Shown here: positions 8,946-18,134 of the stretch, in pieces
How the letters are laid out: each line of letters opens with the position of its first letter
Numbering within the stretch: position 1 is the first letter of the stretch
Source: CAYSFW01 sp050329935
GTDB lineage: Bacteria; Pseudomonadota; Gammaproteobacteria; UWMA-0217
Length of the DNA stretch: 64,000 nucleotides
Reading direction: 5' to 3'
Assembly: GCA_050329935.1 (NCBI GenBank)
Contig: JBHJOI010000025.1
Location: 9,299-73,298, forward strand
Notes under the pieces: generated by a model
Seen by the model: the letters and a program-made list of their open reading frames with translations, nothing else
The model's database searches: none
Told to the model about the DNA's origin: nothing
Position numbers and translations under genes: made by a program

Positions 8946-9097
8946 ATAAGGATCCCGAGTGCTTTCCGCTCCGCTTCGCGTGCGCGGACTAATACTGTTT
9001 CGATGCTTTCCCCCGCCCGGAGATCCGTAGGGGTTGGGGAGAAGTTGTTTTTAATCAGCAGGTCATGCCCCCAGTCCAAGCGTTCTGCCGCAGCCAT
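8942..9097 (-). CDS. Small ORF translationally coupled to gluQ
   Basis: Unrecognised 51-residue product, begins MAAAERLDWGHDLL and ends REAERKALGILI. Its TGA overlaps the gluQ ATG as ATGA, the classic coupling arrangement, which is the main reason to list it. An in-frame TAG lies six codons upstream of the ATG, so the frame is closed. The ribosome-binding site is weak. The composition is charged and helical with no signal peptide or membrane segment. It could be a leader peptide, a small real protein or the degraded end of a larger gene. Confidence 0.4.
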   Translation of the reverse strand: MAAAERLDWGHDLLIKNNFSPTPTDLRAGESIETVLVRAREAERKALGILI

Positions 9098-9157
9098 ACC
9101 ATCGGTAAACCGCTAGTCGGCACTTCTCGATTGCCGCGTCGCGCACCTGGATTCGCC

Positions 9158-12100
9158 TTATCCACCGAAATTCGCATTGGCCGTGCGATCGCGCTTGAAC
9201 CATGACCGGCGCGTGGGCCGGCGCTGGTTGAGGTAGCTGCGCGGCATGAACAGGCGGTACAGGATCGGCACGATGAACAGTGTCAGTACGGTCGAGACCG
9301 CGAGGCCCCAGACGATCGCAGTGGCAACCGGACCCCACAGCAGCGATTTGCCGCCGAGCCCGGTGGCGAGCGCGAACAAGCCGGCGATAGTGGTGGTGGC
9401 GGTGATCAGGATCGGCACGATGCGCCGTCGCGCGGCGTAGAGGATGGCGTGCAGCACCGACATGCCGCCGCGCAGGCGGTCGTTGGCGGCGTGGATCAGC
9501 ACGATCGCGGCGTTGACCGCGATGCCGGTGAGCGCGACGACGCCATACATGGTGAACAGCGACAACGGGTTGGCGGTGACCAGCAGACCGATCACCACGC
9601 CGACGAACGCCATCGGCACCGTGATCAGGATCATCAGCGGCTGGATGTAGCTGCGAAACTGGGTGCCGACGATCGCGTACATTAGCAGTACGCCGAACAA
9701 CATCAGCTTGCCGATCGAGCCAAGGCTTTCCTCGATATCGTCGAGTTCGCCCGAAAAATCGAGTTGGATACTCGGAAACCGCGCGCCGAGCGTGCGCCAC
9801 TCGTCCTGGATGTGGCGGTTGGCGGTCACGGTGTCGGTCTGCGATTTGTCGATGTCGGCCTCGACCGTGATCGTGCGCAGGAAGTTGTAATGGCGAACAT
9901 TGCCGAGCCCCGGTTGGTTGACCGCGTGCACCAGTTCCCCGAGCGGCACGCTGCCACCGGTGGGGAGCGGCAGGCGCCGATCGAGTACGGCGCCCGCGCT
10001 GGTTTGGCGTGACCGTTGCGCGCGCACGCGGACTTCAACCTTTTCGCCCGCGTCCTGCAACGAGGTGATGATCTCGCCGTCGACCCACAGCCGGATCGCC
10101 CGCAAGACGTCCTGCGGACTGAGCCCGGCGCGGCGCACCGCGTCGGAATCAAGTCGCAGGACCATTTCGTCGAGGCCCGGACTGTCGTCGTCGCTGATAT
10201 CCGAGGCCCAGCCGGTACCCGCCAGCAGGGTCTTGAGCGCGGAGGCCGCGGCGCGGATCTCCTCGAGTTCGCTGCCGCGCACCTTGACGCTGATTGGCTT
10301 CGCGGTCGGGGGACCGCCGGCGATCCGCAAGAACCAGATCTTTACCGGACCGAGCACGTTGGTCACGTCCCCGCGCATCGCATCGATCAGCTCGTCGACT
10401 TCGCGCATGCCGTTCGTGTGCGGGTTGAGCGCGACCAGTACCTGACCGTAATGGCCGCCACGGAACGGCGCCGTTTCGGTCATCATCGTCCCGCTGTAAG
10501 CGACCGCGCTGCGCAGATCGCGCGGTTCGAGGTGGCGGCGAGCATGCGCTTCGATTTCGAGTACTTTGTCGAGGGTGACTTCAAGCGGCGTGCCGTTGGC
10601 CATTTCGACGTTAATATAAAAAAGCCTGAGCGGATCGCTGGCGAAGAAATCCGTCTTGACCAACAGGCGTTTGACCGCCGGATCGTTCAATAGCGCCGGA
10701 TTCACCTGACCGGCGAACGCTGACACCAGCGCCAGTGCGAAGAGAAGAAGGAACCCGCCGAGCCACAACCGCGGCCAGCGCATCGCGCGGATCAAGGCGC
10801 GCGTGTAGCGCACCCGCAACAGATGCAGCCACCGCGCGCGGAGCCTTTGCACGCGCGAGGGGCGATCGAATCCGATCCGGGCTGAAACCACATGGATCGG
10901 CAGCATCCAGTAGGCCTCAATCAGGCTGATCGTGAGCGCAATCGTGACCACCAGCGGGATGACCAGCATGAACTTGCCGAGAATGCCCGGCAGCAGCATC
11001 AGCGGCAGAAACGCGGCGATGGTCGTCAACACCGAGGCCGTCACCGGTGACGCGACCTCGCGCAGGGTGTCCAGCGCCGCCTGCATGCCTTGCCAGCCGC
11101 GTTGCAGGCGATAGAACATGCCCTCGGCTATCACCACGGTGTCGTCCACCAGCATGCCGAGGCTGATCACCACCCCGAGCAACACCATCACATTGAGCGT
11201 TTGTCCCAGCGCGGCGAGCGCCCAGAACGTTCCCGCGAGGATGAACGGAATCCCGATCGAAACCAGCGCCGCGATGCGAAAGCCGAGAAACGCCCAGGTC
11301 ACCAGCAGTACGAGCAGCAAGCCGTAGGCCGCGTTGGTCTGCATGATTCGCAGTGCGTTGCGGGTGATTTCGGTTTGATCGTCGGCGAGGACCAGACGCA
11401 CCCCGGCGCTCGCAACGTACTGATTTCGTTCATCCACGTAGCGTTGCAGGGCGTCGACCAGTTTCAGCGTATTGGCGGAGGCTTGTTTGGTCACGGCGAG
11501 CATCACTGCCGGCTGCCCCTCGTAGCGCACCAGGTTTTGCGGCCGCTCCCGCGAGCGAATGACCCTAGCCACGTCGCCGAGCCGAATCTCACCCGGCGCG
11601 CCGACGATCGGCAAGTCGGCCAGGTAGGTGGGATCGGCGCGACTGCCGGCCACGCGCACCACCCAGTCGCGAGCCTCGACGTCGACCGTCCCCGCCGACA
11701 GGTCGCGATAGTAGAGCGCGACGGTGTCGGCCAGCGCGGTCGGCGCGAGCCCGAGCTGTTCGAGTGCCCCTGGGTCGAAGTTCACCTGAAGTTCCGGGTT
11801 GTGAACCGCCGTGCCGATGATGCGGTCGACGCCCTTGATCCGCTCCAGATCCTTTTGCACCAACTCGGCCTGTTTACGCAGGTTTTCGTCGTCGGCCGGG
11901 CCGGTCACCACGATCGTCGCGGACGGGAAGGCGTTGGCCGTCGTGATCTCGAAAATAAATGGCGATTCTGCCTCGTCGGGCAGCTCGCGCTCCTTGTTCT
12001 GGATCTCGCGCCGGAGGTCGTTCACCCGTTTGTCGAAGACCCGTTCGGGGATGTCATTGAACCGCACCAGAATGCTCGAGATGCTCTCGCGGCTGGTCGA

Positions 12101-12337
12101 GGACACGAACTTGATATCCGAGACGCTTCGAATCGCATCCTCGAGCACATCGGTCACGCGCTTTTCGACGTCCTCGGCGGCCATGCCCGGAACCACCGTC
12201 GTGATGTCGATCCAGTTGAAATTGATGGTCGGATCCTGTTCGCGTGGCAATTGCGCGTAGGACAGGAACCCGATCAGCAGCACCAGCACGAAGGTGAGGT
12301 TCGCGAGGACGTGGTTTTCGAACAGCTTGGTCAGCAT
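9158..12337 (-). CDS. HAE1-type RND efflux pump, inner-membrane subunit
   Basis: Proton-driven exporter of the AcrB/MexB superfamily, 1059 aa as usual. The layout is the RND two-fold repeat: N-terminal membrane helix after MLTKLFENHVLANL, a large periplasmic porter loop (about 35-330), six helices (about 335-530), a second periplasmic loop (about 560-860) and the last helices (about 865-1030). The helix with GVVISLGMLVDDTVVIAEG carries the paired aspartates of the proton relay. It lies 73 bp downstream of the adaptor gene and is probably co-transcribed. No TolC-type outer-membrane gene is nearby. Substrate unknown; the sequence looks like the branch with short, non-AcrB pumps seen in sulfur and marine bacteria. 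Confidence 0.93.
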   Translation of the reverse strand: MLTKLFENHVLANLTFVLVLLIGFLSYAQLPREQDPTINFNWIDITTVVPGMAAEDVEKRVTDVLEDAIRSVSDIKFVSSTSRESISSILVRFNDIPERVFDKRVNDLRREIQNKERELPDEAESPFIFEITTANAFPSATIVVTGPADDENLRKQAELVQKDLERIKGVDRIIGTAVHNPELQVNFDPGALEQLGLAPTALADTVALYYRDLSAGTVDVEARDWVVRVAGSRADPTYLADLPIVGAPGEIRLGDVARVIRSRERPQNLVRYEGQPAVMLAVTKQASANTLKLVDALQRYVDERNQYVASAGVRLVLADDQTEITRNALRIMQTNAAYGLLLVLLVTWAFLGFRIAALVSIGIPFILAGTFWALAALGQTLNVMVLLGVVISLGMLVDDTVVIAEGMFYRLQRGWQGMQAALDTLREVASPVTASVLTTIAAFLPLMLLPGILGKFMLVIPLVVTIALTISLIEAYWMLPIHVVSARIGFDRPSRVQRLRARWLHLLRVRYTRALIRAMRWPRLWLGGFLLLFALALVSAFAGQVNPALLNDPAVKRLLVKTDFFASDPLRLFYINVEMANGTPLEVTLDKVLEIEAHARRHLEPRDLRSAVAYSGTMMTETAPFRGGHYGQVLVALNPHTNGMREVDELIDAMRGDVTNVLGPVKIWFLRIAGGPPTAKPISVKVRGSELEEIRAAASALKTLLAGTGWASDISDDDSPGLDEMVLRLDSDAVRRAGLSPQDVLRAIRLWVDGEIITSLQDAGEKVEVRVRAQRSRQTSAGAVLDRRLPLPTGGSVPLGELVHAVNQPGLGNVRHYNFLRTITVEADIDKSQTDTVTANRHIQDEWRTLGARFPSIQLDFSGELDDIEESLGSIGKLMLFGVLLMYAIVGTQFRSYIQPLMILITVPMAFVGVVIGLLVTANPLSLFTMYGVVALTGIAVNAAIVLIHAANDRLRGGMSVLHAILYAARRRIVPILITATTTIAGLFALATGLGGKSLLWGPVATAIVWGLAVSTVLTLFIVPILYRLFMPRSYLNQRRPTRRSWFKRDRTANANFGG

Positions 12338-12410
12338 CGTTCAGTCGGACAGTTCGTGGTGGATTTGAGGCCGAATCGCGCCCCGCGCGGCACGTGAACG
12401 CGGGGGTGGT

Positions 12411-13391
12411 TCAGCGGATCTCGACCGCGTCTCCATCTTTCAGGCCGAAACGATTGTCGACGATGATCCGGGTGTTCGCTGGCAGTTCGCCGATGGGCGC
12501 GGGGTGACCGAGTTCGGCGTTCGGCAACGCGATAAACCGGGCGTGGTCACCGGGCTCCGCGATCAGCACGCCGACCGTGCCATCGCGTTGCGTCAGCAGA
12601 TCGGCTGGCAGGTGCGGCCGGTTCGAGCGCCAAGTGACGCGGCCAGCGGTGCCCGAGGCGGCATGGCCATGGGAGAATCGCAGTCGAACTTCACGGGTAC
12701 GCGCCCCGGATTCGATCCAGGGGGCGATCGTTCGGACGGTCACCGGAAGGGTTTCGCCCGCGTGCTCGAAACGAATTTCGCGCGCCGCGGTGAGTCCATC
12801 GACTCGCGCTGCCGGCACCTGCGCGGAGACCTCGAGTTGTTGCGTATCGAGCAGTTCCAACAGCGGCGTTCCGGGTGTCGCGAGCTGACCTTCGCCGGCG
12901 AGTCGGGCGTGAACCGCGCCAGCGAAGGGCGCCTTGATGACGCAACGTTCGACCTGCAAGCGGGCTTGTTGTTGTGCGACGCGCGCCTGGGCAAGTTCAG
13001 CCTCGGCTTGATTGACCGCTTGCTCGGCGATATTGCTGCTCTGCTTCAAGGATTGTGCGCGACGCGATTCTTTCTCGGCGAGCGTCGCGCGCACCGACGC
13101 GCTTTGCACCGCGAGTTCGTGGTCGCGGCAGTCCAGCCGCGCGAGGGTTTGGCCCGGTTTCACAACATCGCCGACCTGACCCGCGATCATCTCGATCGTT
13201 GCCGTGATCTGCGCGCTCAGCGTGCTGAGATTCAGGCTGGTGACCGTGGCCGGGACTGAGCTTTCCGGTAGAAATGTCAGGGTGTCCAGCGGTTTGGCGG
13301 TGACCTGCACGGGACTGGCGTGGAGTGTCGCGGTAATCGCGCTCAGACAGAGCGTCCCGATCAAAGCCGGCAAATATCGACTCGCGCGCAT
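12411..13391 (-). CDS. RND periplasmic adaptor (membrane-fusion protein)
   Basis: Links the RND pump to an outer-membrane channel. From ATG 13391 the product is 326 aa and starts with a signal peptide (MRASRYLPALIGTLCLSAITATLHAS); an upstream in-frame start at 13502 would bury it, so it is rejected. A biotinyl-lipoyl half is seen at about 65-85 (GDVVKPGQTLARLDC), followed by a helical hairpin rich in A, Q and E (about 90-145), the second lipoyl half (VIKAPFAGAV), and beta-barrel domains (about 175-326). It is the first gene of the pump operon and is divergent from the roadblock operon. Confidence 0.9.
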   Translation of the reverse strand: MRASRYLPALIGTLCLSAITATLHASPVQVTAKPLDTLTFLPESSVPATVTSLNLSTLSAQITATIEMIAGQVGDVVKPGQTLARLDCRDHELAVQSASVRATLAEKESRRAQSLKQSSNIAEQAVNQAEAELAQARVAQQQARLQVERCVIKAPFAGAVHARLAGEGQLATPGTPLLELLDTQQLEVSAQVPAARVDGLTAAREIRFEHAGETLPVTVRTIAPWIESGARTREVRLRFSHGHAASGTAGRVTWRSNRPHLPADLLTQRDGTVGVLIAEPGDHARFIALPNAELGHPAPIGELPANTRIIVDNRFGLKDGDAVEIR

Positions 13392-13631
13392 GCGGTGGTT
13401 CCAGAAGTGCGACGCGACGAAGCCTAGCAGAGGTAGCGAAAATCCGCGCGGGTTCCGCGACCACGGACACGAAGTGCCACGAGGGGTTGCCTTGCCAGCC
13501 AAGCGGCGTGGCGTATGACATAAATCAAGCTTGTCGGAGAATTCCTACCCGCCGGCGGGGCAAATGAGTAGCGGGTCACATTTCGTGTTGGGGGGATTCC
13601 CTAGAATACCGAGAGGCCGAAACGACGGGCT

Positions 13632-15572
13632 ATGAGTGGTCTAGTCGGTGTGAAGAAACGGGTAGTCATACAATCTAATCATGCGATGAATTCCTATGCG
13701 TTGGCGACGGTCGGGTTGGATGCCGCGACGCTTACCTTGCAGCAGGTTGTGCTGGAACTGGCTTGCGGAACCGAGCTCTCGGATTGGCGTACCGTCGGGT
13801 CGCCGACGGACGCCGATGCGTTGCTGATCGATGTCGAGAGTGCGGCCGGTGATGCGTTTTGGGCCGCGGTAAAACCGTCGGCGGATACCGACTTGCCGGT
13901 TGTGCTGCTGACCCGTAATGAACCCGATGCCCACTCGCCGGCGCGCCAAATTCGTCTACCTTCGAGCTATCCCGCGCTGGTGGGTGCGCTCAGAAGCGTC
14001 GAACGATCGTTGCGACACGCGCACCGGCGCGGCCAAGCATGGCGATTTTCTGAGTCTGGTCTGCGTCCAGAGGCACCCGCCGCGTCGCCGGGCGTGCCCG
14101 AAGTCACGCAGCCGACCGACGTGATGCCGGCGCCTGTCGCGGCGGTTAGTTTCGTCGATGCGATACCAGCGTCTGTCCTGGCGGCTGAACCCCTTGGTGC
14201 GATAGCGCCTGCCGTGGCCGCCGAACCGATCGGGGCGGCCGAGACCCAGTGCTCCGAGGTGGATCCGATCGATGCGGTGCCAATGCCAGTTGCGATCGCG
14301 GTCGACGCGGCGCCAACGCCTGCCGCGCTCGAATCGTCGGTTGAGCAACCTCGTGCCGATGAATCGGAGGCGCGAAGCGGAGTCGAATTGCCTGCTTCGA
14401 CCCGGGATCTCGATCCGCATCCGACGGGCGAAATCATCGCGCAACTCATCAGCGACTTTTACCGACCCGATCCGGAACGTGCCGCTTTGAAAGCCCCGAT
14501 GCGTGCGGTGGGTACGCAAGGTGGCGGGTTATCCGTGTCCGCCATCGCGCGGCGCGAGGCCGCACCGGCGACCGGTCCGACTTCGACCATGGTCCCGGCG
14601 TTGGCCGGAGCGGTGGGGCCTGCGGCTGCGTTCGAGCTGACCGAGCCGGCACGGCAGCGTGAGCCGGAGCGGGTAGCGGCTGAAGCGACCCTTGCCGGCG
14701 GGCGCGATATCGTGGATAGGACGCGTGTATCGCCCGCGTCACCGCCAGTCGCGGCGCGGGTCGATGATCCGCGCGCCACGGTCGTGTCGATCGATGGTTT
14801 CAGTCGTGGCCACGACGCACCGGTGGGTATGCGCGCCGCGGGGCAACCGCCGGTGCTGCAGATTCGGGCGCAGGTGTCGCTACCCTCGCCGAACCCGATC
14901 CGCGCATTGGCGAGGCCTGCACGGTTGTTCCGACCCCAGGTTCGGCTGCTTGGGCTGGTGCGGGCACTCGTCGCCCAAGGTCATGCAACGGAGGTCATTT
15001 CGGAAGACTATCCGCCGATCCAGATTCTGCCGATCACCGGAACATTTATATATCCGGCAGCGTTGGACGCGTTTCCCGACCTCTATAAAGTGCCGGTTTG
15101 GCGCTTTCAAACGCGGGATATCGCCGACGGCCAGCTGTTGGAGGGCGTTACACCGCGTCCGTTGTGGCAGCTGTTTTACTGCGCGGCACTATATGGCTCG
15201 AAGGGCCGATTGTGTCAGTACGCGGATCCGGAAGGTCTGATTCGCTTGCGGAAAGCGCCGGATTTTTCCAGCGTGCCGCACACACCGGATCACCTGCGGC
15301 TGGCCGCGTTCATGACGGCGCGGGCGGCCGATCTCGAAGCGATCGCGACCGAGACCGGGGTGGACTATGCGACCCTGATCAGTTTTCACAATGCCTGTTG
15401 CGAACTGCAGCTGATTCAGCTCGCGGAACCGAGCAAGGCGCATCGATCGCCCGACGCGCCCGAGTATTGTCCCTACGGCGCGTGCCCCAAGCGGGCGCGG
15501 CGAAGGTCCGGCTTTTTCGAACGGTTGCGCGCGACCCTCCAACGTCTGGTCGCGACGCAGAATTCAAGCTGA
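13632..15572 (+). CDS. Receiver-like protein with Pro/Ala-rich linker and conserved C-terminal domain
   Basis: No family recognised with certainty. Residues about 20-125 look like a degenerate response-regulator receiver (DADALLIDVESA for the beta-3 strand and LPVVLLTRNE for beta-4), but the phosphorylation pocket is not intact. Residues about 135-410 are a long Ala/Pro/Glu-rich linker, probably disordered. Residues about 415-605 are compact and well ordered, with FRPQVRLLGLVRALVAQG, and end in a Cys pair (CPYGAC, 613-618) and a basic amphipathic tail. No signal peptide. It heads a five-gene operon with two roadblock-type proteins, a protoglobin and a TPR protein, which suggests a signalling or surface-motility role. 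ATG 13686 is an alternative start. Confidence 0.6.
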   Translation: MSGLVGVKKRVVIQSNHAMNSYALATVGLDAATLTLQQVVLELACGTELSDWRTVGSPTDADALLIDVESAAGDAFWAAVKPSADTDLPVVLLTRNEPDAHSPARQIRLPSSYPALVGALRSVERSLRHAHRRGQAWRFSESGLRPEAPAASPGVPEVTQPTDVMPAPVAAVSFVDAIPASVLAAEPLGAIAPAVAAEPIGAAETQCSEVDPIDAVPMPVAIAVDAAPTPAALESSVEQPRADESEARSGVELPASTRDLDPHPTGEIIAQLISDFYRPDPERAALKAPMRAVGTQGGGLSVSAIARREAAPATGPTSTMVPALAGAVGPAAAFELTEPARQREPERVAAEATLAGGRDIVDRTRVSPASPPVAARVDDPRATVVSIDGFSRGHDAPVGMRAAGQPPVLQIRAQVSLPSPNPIRALARPARLFRPQVRLLGLVRALVAQGHATEVISEDYPPIQILPITGTFIYPAALDAFPDLYKVPVWRFQTRDIADGQLLEGVTPRPLWQLFYCAALYGSKGRLCQYADPEGLIRLRKAPDFSSVPHTPDHLRLAAFMTARAADLEAIATETGVDYATLISFHNACCELQLIQLAEPSKAHRSPDAPEYCPYGACPKRARRRSGFFERLRATLQRLVATQNSS

Positions 15573-15639
15573 GCAACACCGAAACGCCACCTTGAGTGGC
15601 GTGGATCTCGACCCGAAACCACCCAAGCAGGATAAGTCC

Positions 15640-16008
15640 ATGAGCAAGAACGACGAACTGAAGCGTATCCACACCGAGCTGCGCGAAAATGTCCCGGATA
15701 TTTCCGGAGTCATGATCGCGAGCAACGAAGGACTCTCGATTTCAACCGACTTTCCCGAGGAAGAGGCGGTGCGCGTGGCGGCGGTCAGTGCCGCGGCCTC
15801 GGGCCTCGGCGGGCGTATCGCGTCGAACGCGGCGCTGGGCGAAACGCAAGAGGTGATGGTCAAGGGCCGCGATGGTCTGATGTTGATTTATCTGGCAGGG
15901 CCGCGCGGTGTGCTGGCGGTGCGGGCTTCGGCGCGGGGCAACCTGGGTCTGGTCAGGCTCGAGGCGAGCGCCGCGGCCGCCGAGGTCACTCGTATTCTGA
16001 ATATGTAA
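15640..16008 (+). CDS. Roadblock/LC7 domain protein (MglB-like)
   Basis: 122-aa single-domain roadblock/LC7 protein: helix IHTELRENV, strands PDISGVMIASNEGLSIST, then AVSAAASGLGGRIA, MVKGRDGLMLIYLAG and the closing helix. Such proteins dimerise and, as in MglB, can act on a small Ras-like GTPase. No MglA-type GTPase gene is in the window, so the partner is missing or distant. ATG 15640 is preferred (domain start, AGGA upstream) to TTG 15592. It is the second gene of the operon, 67 bp after the receiver-like gene and 23 bp before the protoglobin gene. Confidence 0.85.
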   Translation: MSKNDELKRIHTELRENVPDISGVMIASNEGLSISTDFPEEEAVRVAAVSAAASGLGGRIASNAALGETQEVMVKGRDGLMLIYLAGPRGVLAVRASARGNLGLVRLEASAAAAEVTRILNM

Positions 16009-16031
16009 CTTGCCTGGTAGGGGCCGATCGC

Positions 16032-16601
16032 ATGACTGATCATTTAACCGCCGAGATTCTCGACCAGATTCCCGATTCCGTGCGTTTCAATCAAGAAGAC
16101 GCAGAAGTTCTCATCCGGAACAAGGCGATCCTACTGACCTGGGAGGATGGGCTGGTTCAGGGCTTTTACGATCACCTGTTCCAGCATCCCACGACGCGAC
16201 TGGTATTCAACGATGACGAGCGTCCGCAACGCGAACAGACGCTGCGGGATTGGTACCAGCGCACGCTGTCGGGTCCGTTCGATTTGCGTTACTGGCAGTG
16301 GCAGACCTACGTCGGGTTGGTGCATATCAAGCGTCGCGTCAATAACGCGATGGTTGCCGGCATGTGGGGCTGGATCCAGACCTACCTTGGCAAGCGCGCG
16401 CTAGAATCATTCCCGGCCGACGAGGCCTTGAAGCTGATCAAGGCCGTGCACGCACTACAGGCGGTGGTGCTGGCGCTGATCGCGGAGAGCTATCAACGCA
16501 ATATGTTCACCGCGGTCGACAAGGCGGCGGGTCTCAACGAGATTCTGCTGTATCGCTTGGTGAGCCTGGAGATCGACGACATGCTCTCGGCGGCACGTTA
16601 G
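16032..16601 (+). CDS. Protoglobin-domain heme protein
   Basis: 189-aa stand-alone globin of the protoglobin / globin-coupled-sensor type. The proximal histidine is likely H in YVGLVHIKRRVNNAMV (about residue 99), the position seen in globin sensors (compare GxxHxxxGL). The A helix region FNQEDAEVLIRNKAILLTWEDGLVQGFYDHLF also fits. No transmitter domain is attached, so signal output must come from another protein. It lies between roadblock and TPR genes of one operon, which suggests that it senses O2, CO or NO for that system. Ligand is inferred, not visible. Confidence 0.8.
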   Translation: MTDHLTAEILDQIPDSVRFNQEDAEVLIRNKAILLTWEDGLVQGFYDHLFQHPTTRLVFNDDERPQREQTLRDWYQRTLSGPFDLRYWQWQTYVGLVHIKRRVNNAMVAGMWGWIQTYLGKRALESFPADEALKLIKAVHALQAVVLALIAESYQRNMFTAVDKAAGLNEILLYRLVSLEIDDMLSAAR

Positions 16602-16615
16602 CGGTCGGAGCGGGT

Positions 16616-17374
16616 ATGGATAGAGACGCGGTGTTCGAACTGGTGACCGGCGAACCGGCCTCGGACGGTCCGCTCGGCGCGGCCGAAGGGTTTTGGATCG
16701 AGCGTGCGCTGTTGCCGGTGAATCGGAACATCTTGCCCGATCCGGAACGCTCGGGAGCCTGGACCGACCAGGCCGATCTGCTCGAGCGCAAGATCTGCCG
16801 TAACCCTCGTGATCTGCTGAGTCACGCGCAACGCGTCGCGTTACACTTCGCCCGGAGTGACGCGGAGCGCTGTTTTCACGCGCTGGTCGATCTGAATATC
16901 GCGCTCGGCGCTCAGGGTCGGGCGTTGCGGGTCAACCTGCTGGAACAGACCCTGAGTCTGTTGCCGAAGGACCAGTTCGAATGGCTGCTGCAACGTCTCG
17001 ATAGCGGCGTTGATCCCCATGAGGTGGCGCCGCAAATGCAGGGCGTATTGCTGTCGCGACCGGTCGCGGGCGTAACCGCGATCGTCGCGGTCGACAATGA
17101 TGAAACCAACAATCAAGACGCCGTGAAACAGGCCTGGGCGTGGATTGAACAAGGTCGTATCGACGACGCCCGCTTGCTGCTCGAGCGCGCGCTTGACGAC
17201 GATCCGGGCGATCCGATGGTTTGCATGGAGTTGCTGGCCTTGTATCGACGGCACGATCTGGCGGACGCGTTTGCCGCGACCTATGCGCGGCTGTCGGGTC
17301 GCCGGCTGGCGTTGCTGGAACTTTGGGACAAGTTGCATGCGCGCTTTAAGCTTCTGGCATCGGCATTCGTCTGA
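16616..17374 (+). CDS. FimV-like TPR protein
   Basis: 252-aa soluble protein of unknown function. The C-terminal part (about 165-235) holds two TPR-like helical hairpins, A-W-A-W-I-E-Q-G-R-I-D-D-A-R-L-L-L-E and DPMVCMELLALYRRHDLADAF, in the style of the FimV C-terminal domain that binds polar and pilus proteins. The N-terminal part (about 1-160) is helical, with no motif recognised. ATG 16616 lies 14 bp after the protoglobin stop; a much longer frame from 16364 overlaps that gene and is not used. It is the fourth gene of the operon. Confidence 0.65.
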   Translation: MDRDAVFELVTGEPASDGPLGAAEGFWIERALLPVNRNILPDPERSGAWTDQADLLERKICRNPRDLLSHAQRVALHFARSDAERCFHALVDLNIALGAQGRALRVNLLEQTLSLLPKDQFEWLLQRLDSGVDPHEVAPQMQGVLLSRPVAGVTAIVAVDNDETNNQDAVKQAWAWIEQGRIDDARLLLERALDDDPGDPMVCMELLALYRRHDLADAFAATYARLSGRRLALLELWDKLHARFKLLASAFV

Positions 17375-17380
17375 GTAGCG

Positions 17381-18076
17381 ATGTCGGCTTATAAACTCAT
17401 CGATCAGTTTTTTTTGCAGCCGACCAGTGCCGGGGCGTTTTACGCGGTGACCGGCGATGAGCCCGAGCCGCTGCGCCGGTTGCTGCTCGCGCTGTTGGCC
17501 GAGGCGGCGACGCCGCGGGTGGATCTCCCCAAGCTGTGCTATTGGTTGGGCGTGGCCGACGACCAACAGGCGCTGCATCTGCTGCACCAGGCCCAGACCT
17601 TGGCCTGGGTGCAGGGCTATCGCGAGCCGCGCAACATCGTCGAAGCCGGCATTGGCCGGCAGTTGCAGGATCCGCTACGCCGACTGAGTTCGGTCGGCAA
17701 GGCGTTGCTCGTGGACGGCAATGGTTTTCCGTTGGCGCGGCATGGACTGGATGACGCGACCGTCGATGCGCTTTCGGCGCTCAGCGCGGACCTCGCCGCG
17801 GTGCAGACGCGCCACGCCGCGCGCCTCAAACAATGTCTGAAGATGCCGACCCAGGGTTGGGGTGCGCTCGATGCATTCGGCTCCAGTCGCATCGCGGTGT
17901 GGCCGCTGTTCGTCGGCGCCCGGCGTTTACTATTGGTGGTGCTGGGCGAGCCGCGCCTGAGCCAACCGGAATTCATCACGCTGGTTTGGATGCTGATCAA
18001 TCGCTATGGCAGCAAGCTGAACGGCGGCGCTTCCGACACCGGCTTGAACCACCCAAGCGGATTAACGGGGTTTTGA
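17381..18076 (+). CDS. Second roadblock-like protein with N-terminal helical domain
   Basis: 231 aa, no exact family recognised. Residues about 25-90 look like a small winged-helix domain (LRRLLLALLAEAATPRVDL then LCYWLGVADDQQALHLLHQ). Residues about 95-215 follow the roadblock/LC7 pattern: helix, LLVDGNGFPLARHGLD, a long helix DALSALSADLAAVQTRHAAR, paired strands RIAVWPLFVGARRLLLVVLG and a last helix. It starts 6 bp after the TPR gene stop. Roadblock proteins with a winged helix are typical partners of small GTPases or of other roadblock proteins, so heterodimerisation with the product at 15640-16008 is a fair guess. Confidence 0.6.
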   Translation: MSAYKLIDQFFLQPTSAGAFYAVTGDEPEPLRRLLLALLAEAATPRVDLPKLCYWLGVADDQQALHLLHQAQTLAWVQGYREPRNIVEAGIGRQLQDPLRRLSSVGKALLVDGNGFPLARHGLDDATVDALSALSADLAAVQTRHAARLKQCLKMPTQGWGALDAFGSSRIAVWPLFVGARRLLLVVLGEPRLSQPEFITLVWMLINRYGSKLNGGASDTGLNHPSGLTGF

Positions 18077-18134
18077 CGAACCTCGCGAAAGCATCCGGCG
18101 GTCGCATTTGCAGTGTCTATGTCGGCCAATGCGC

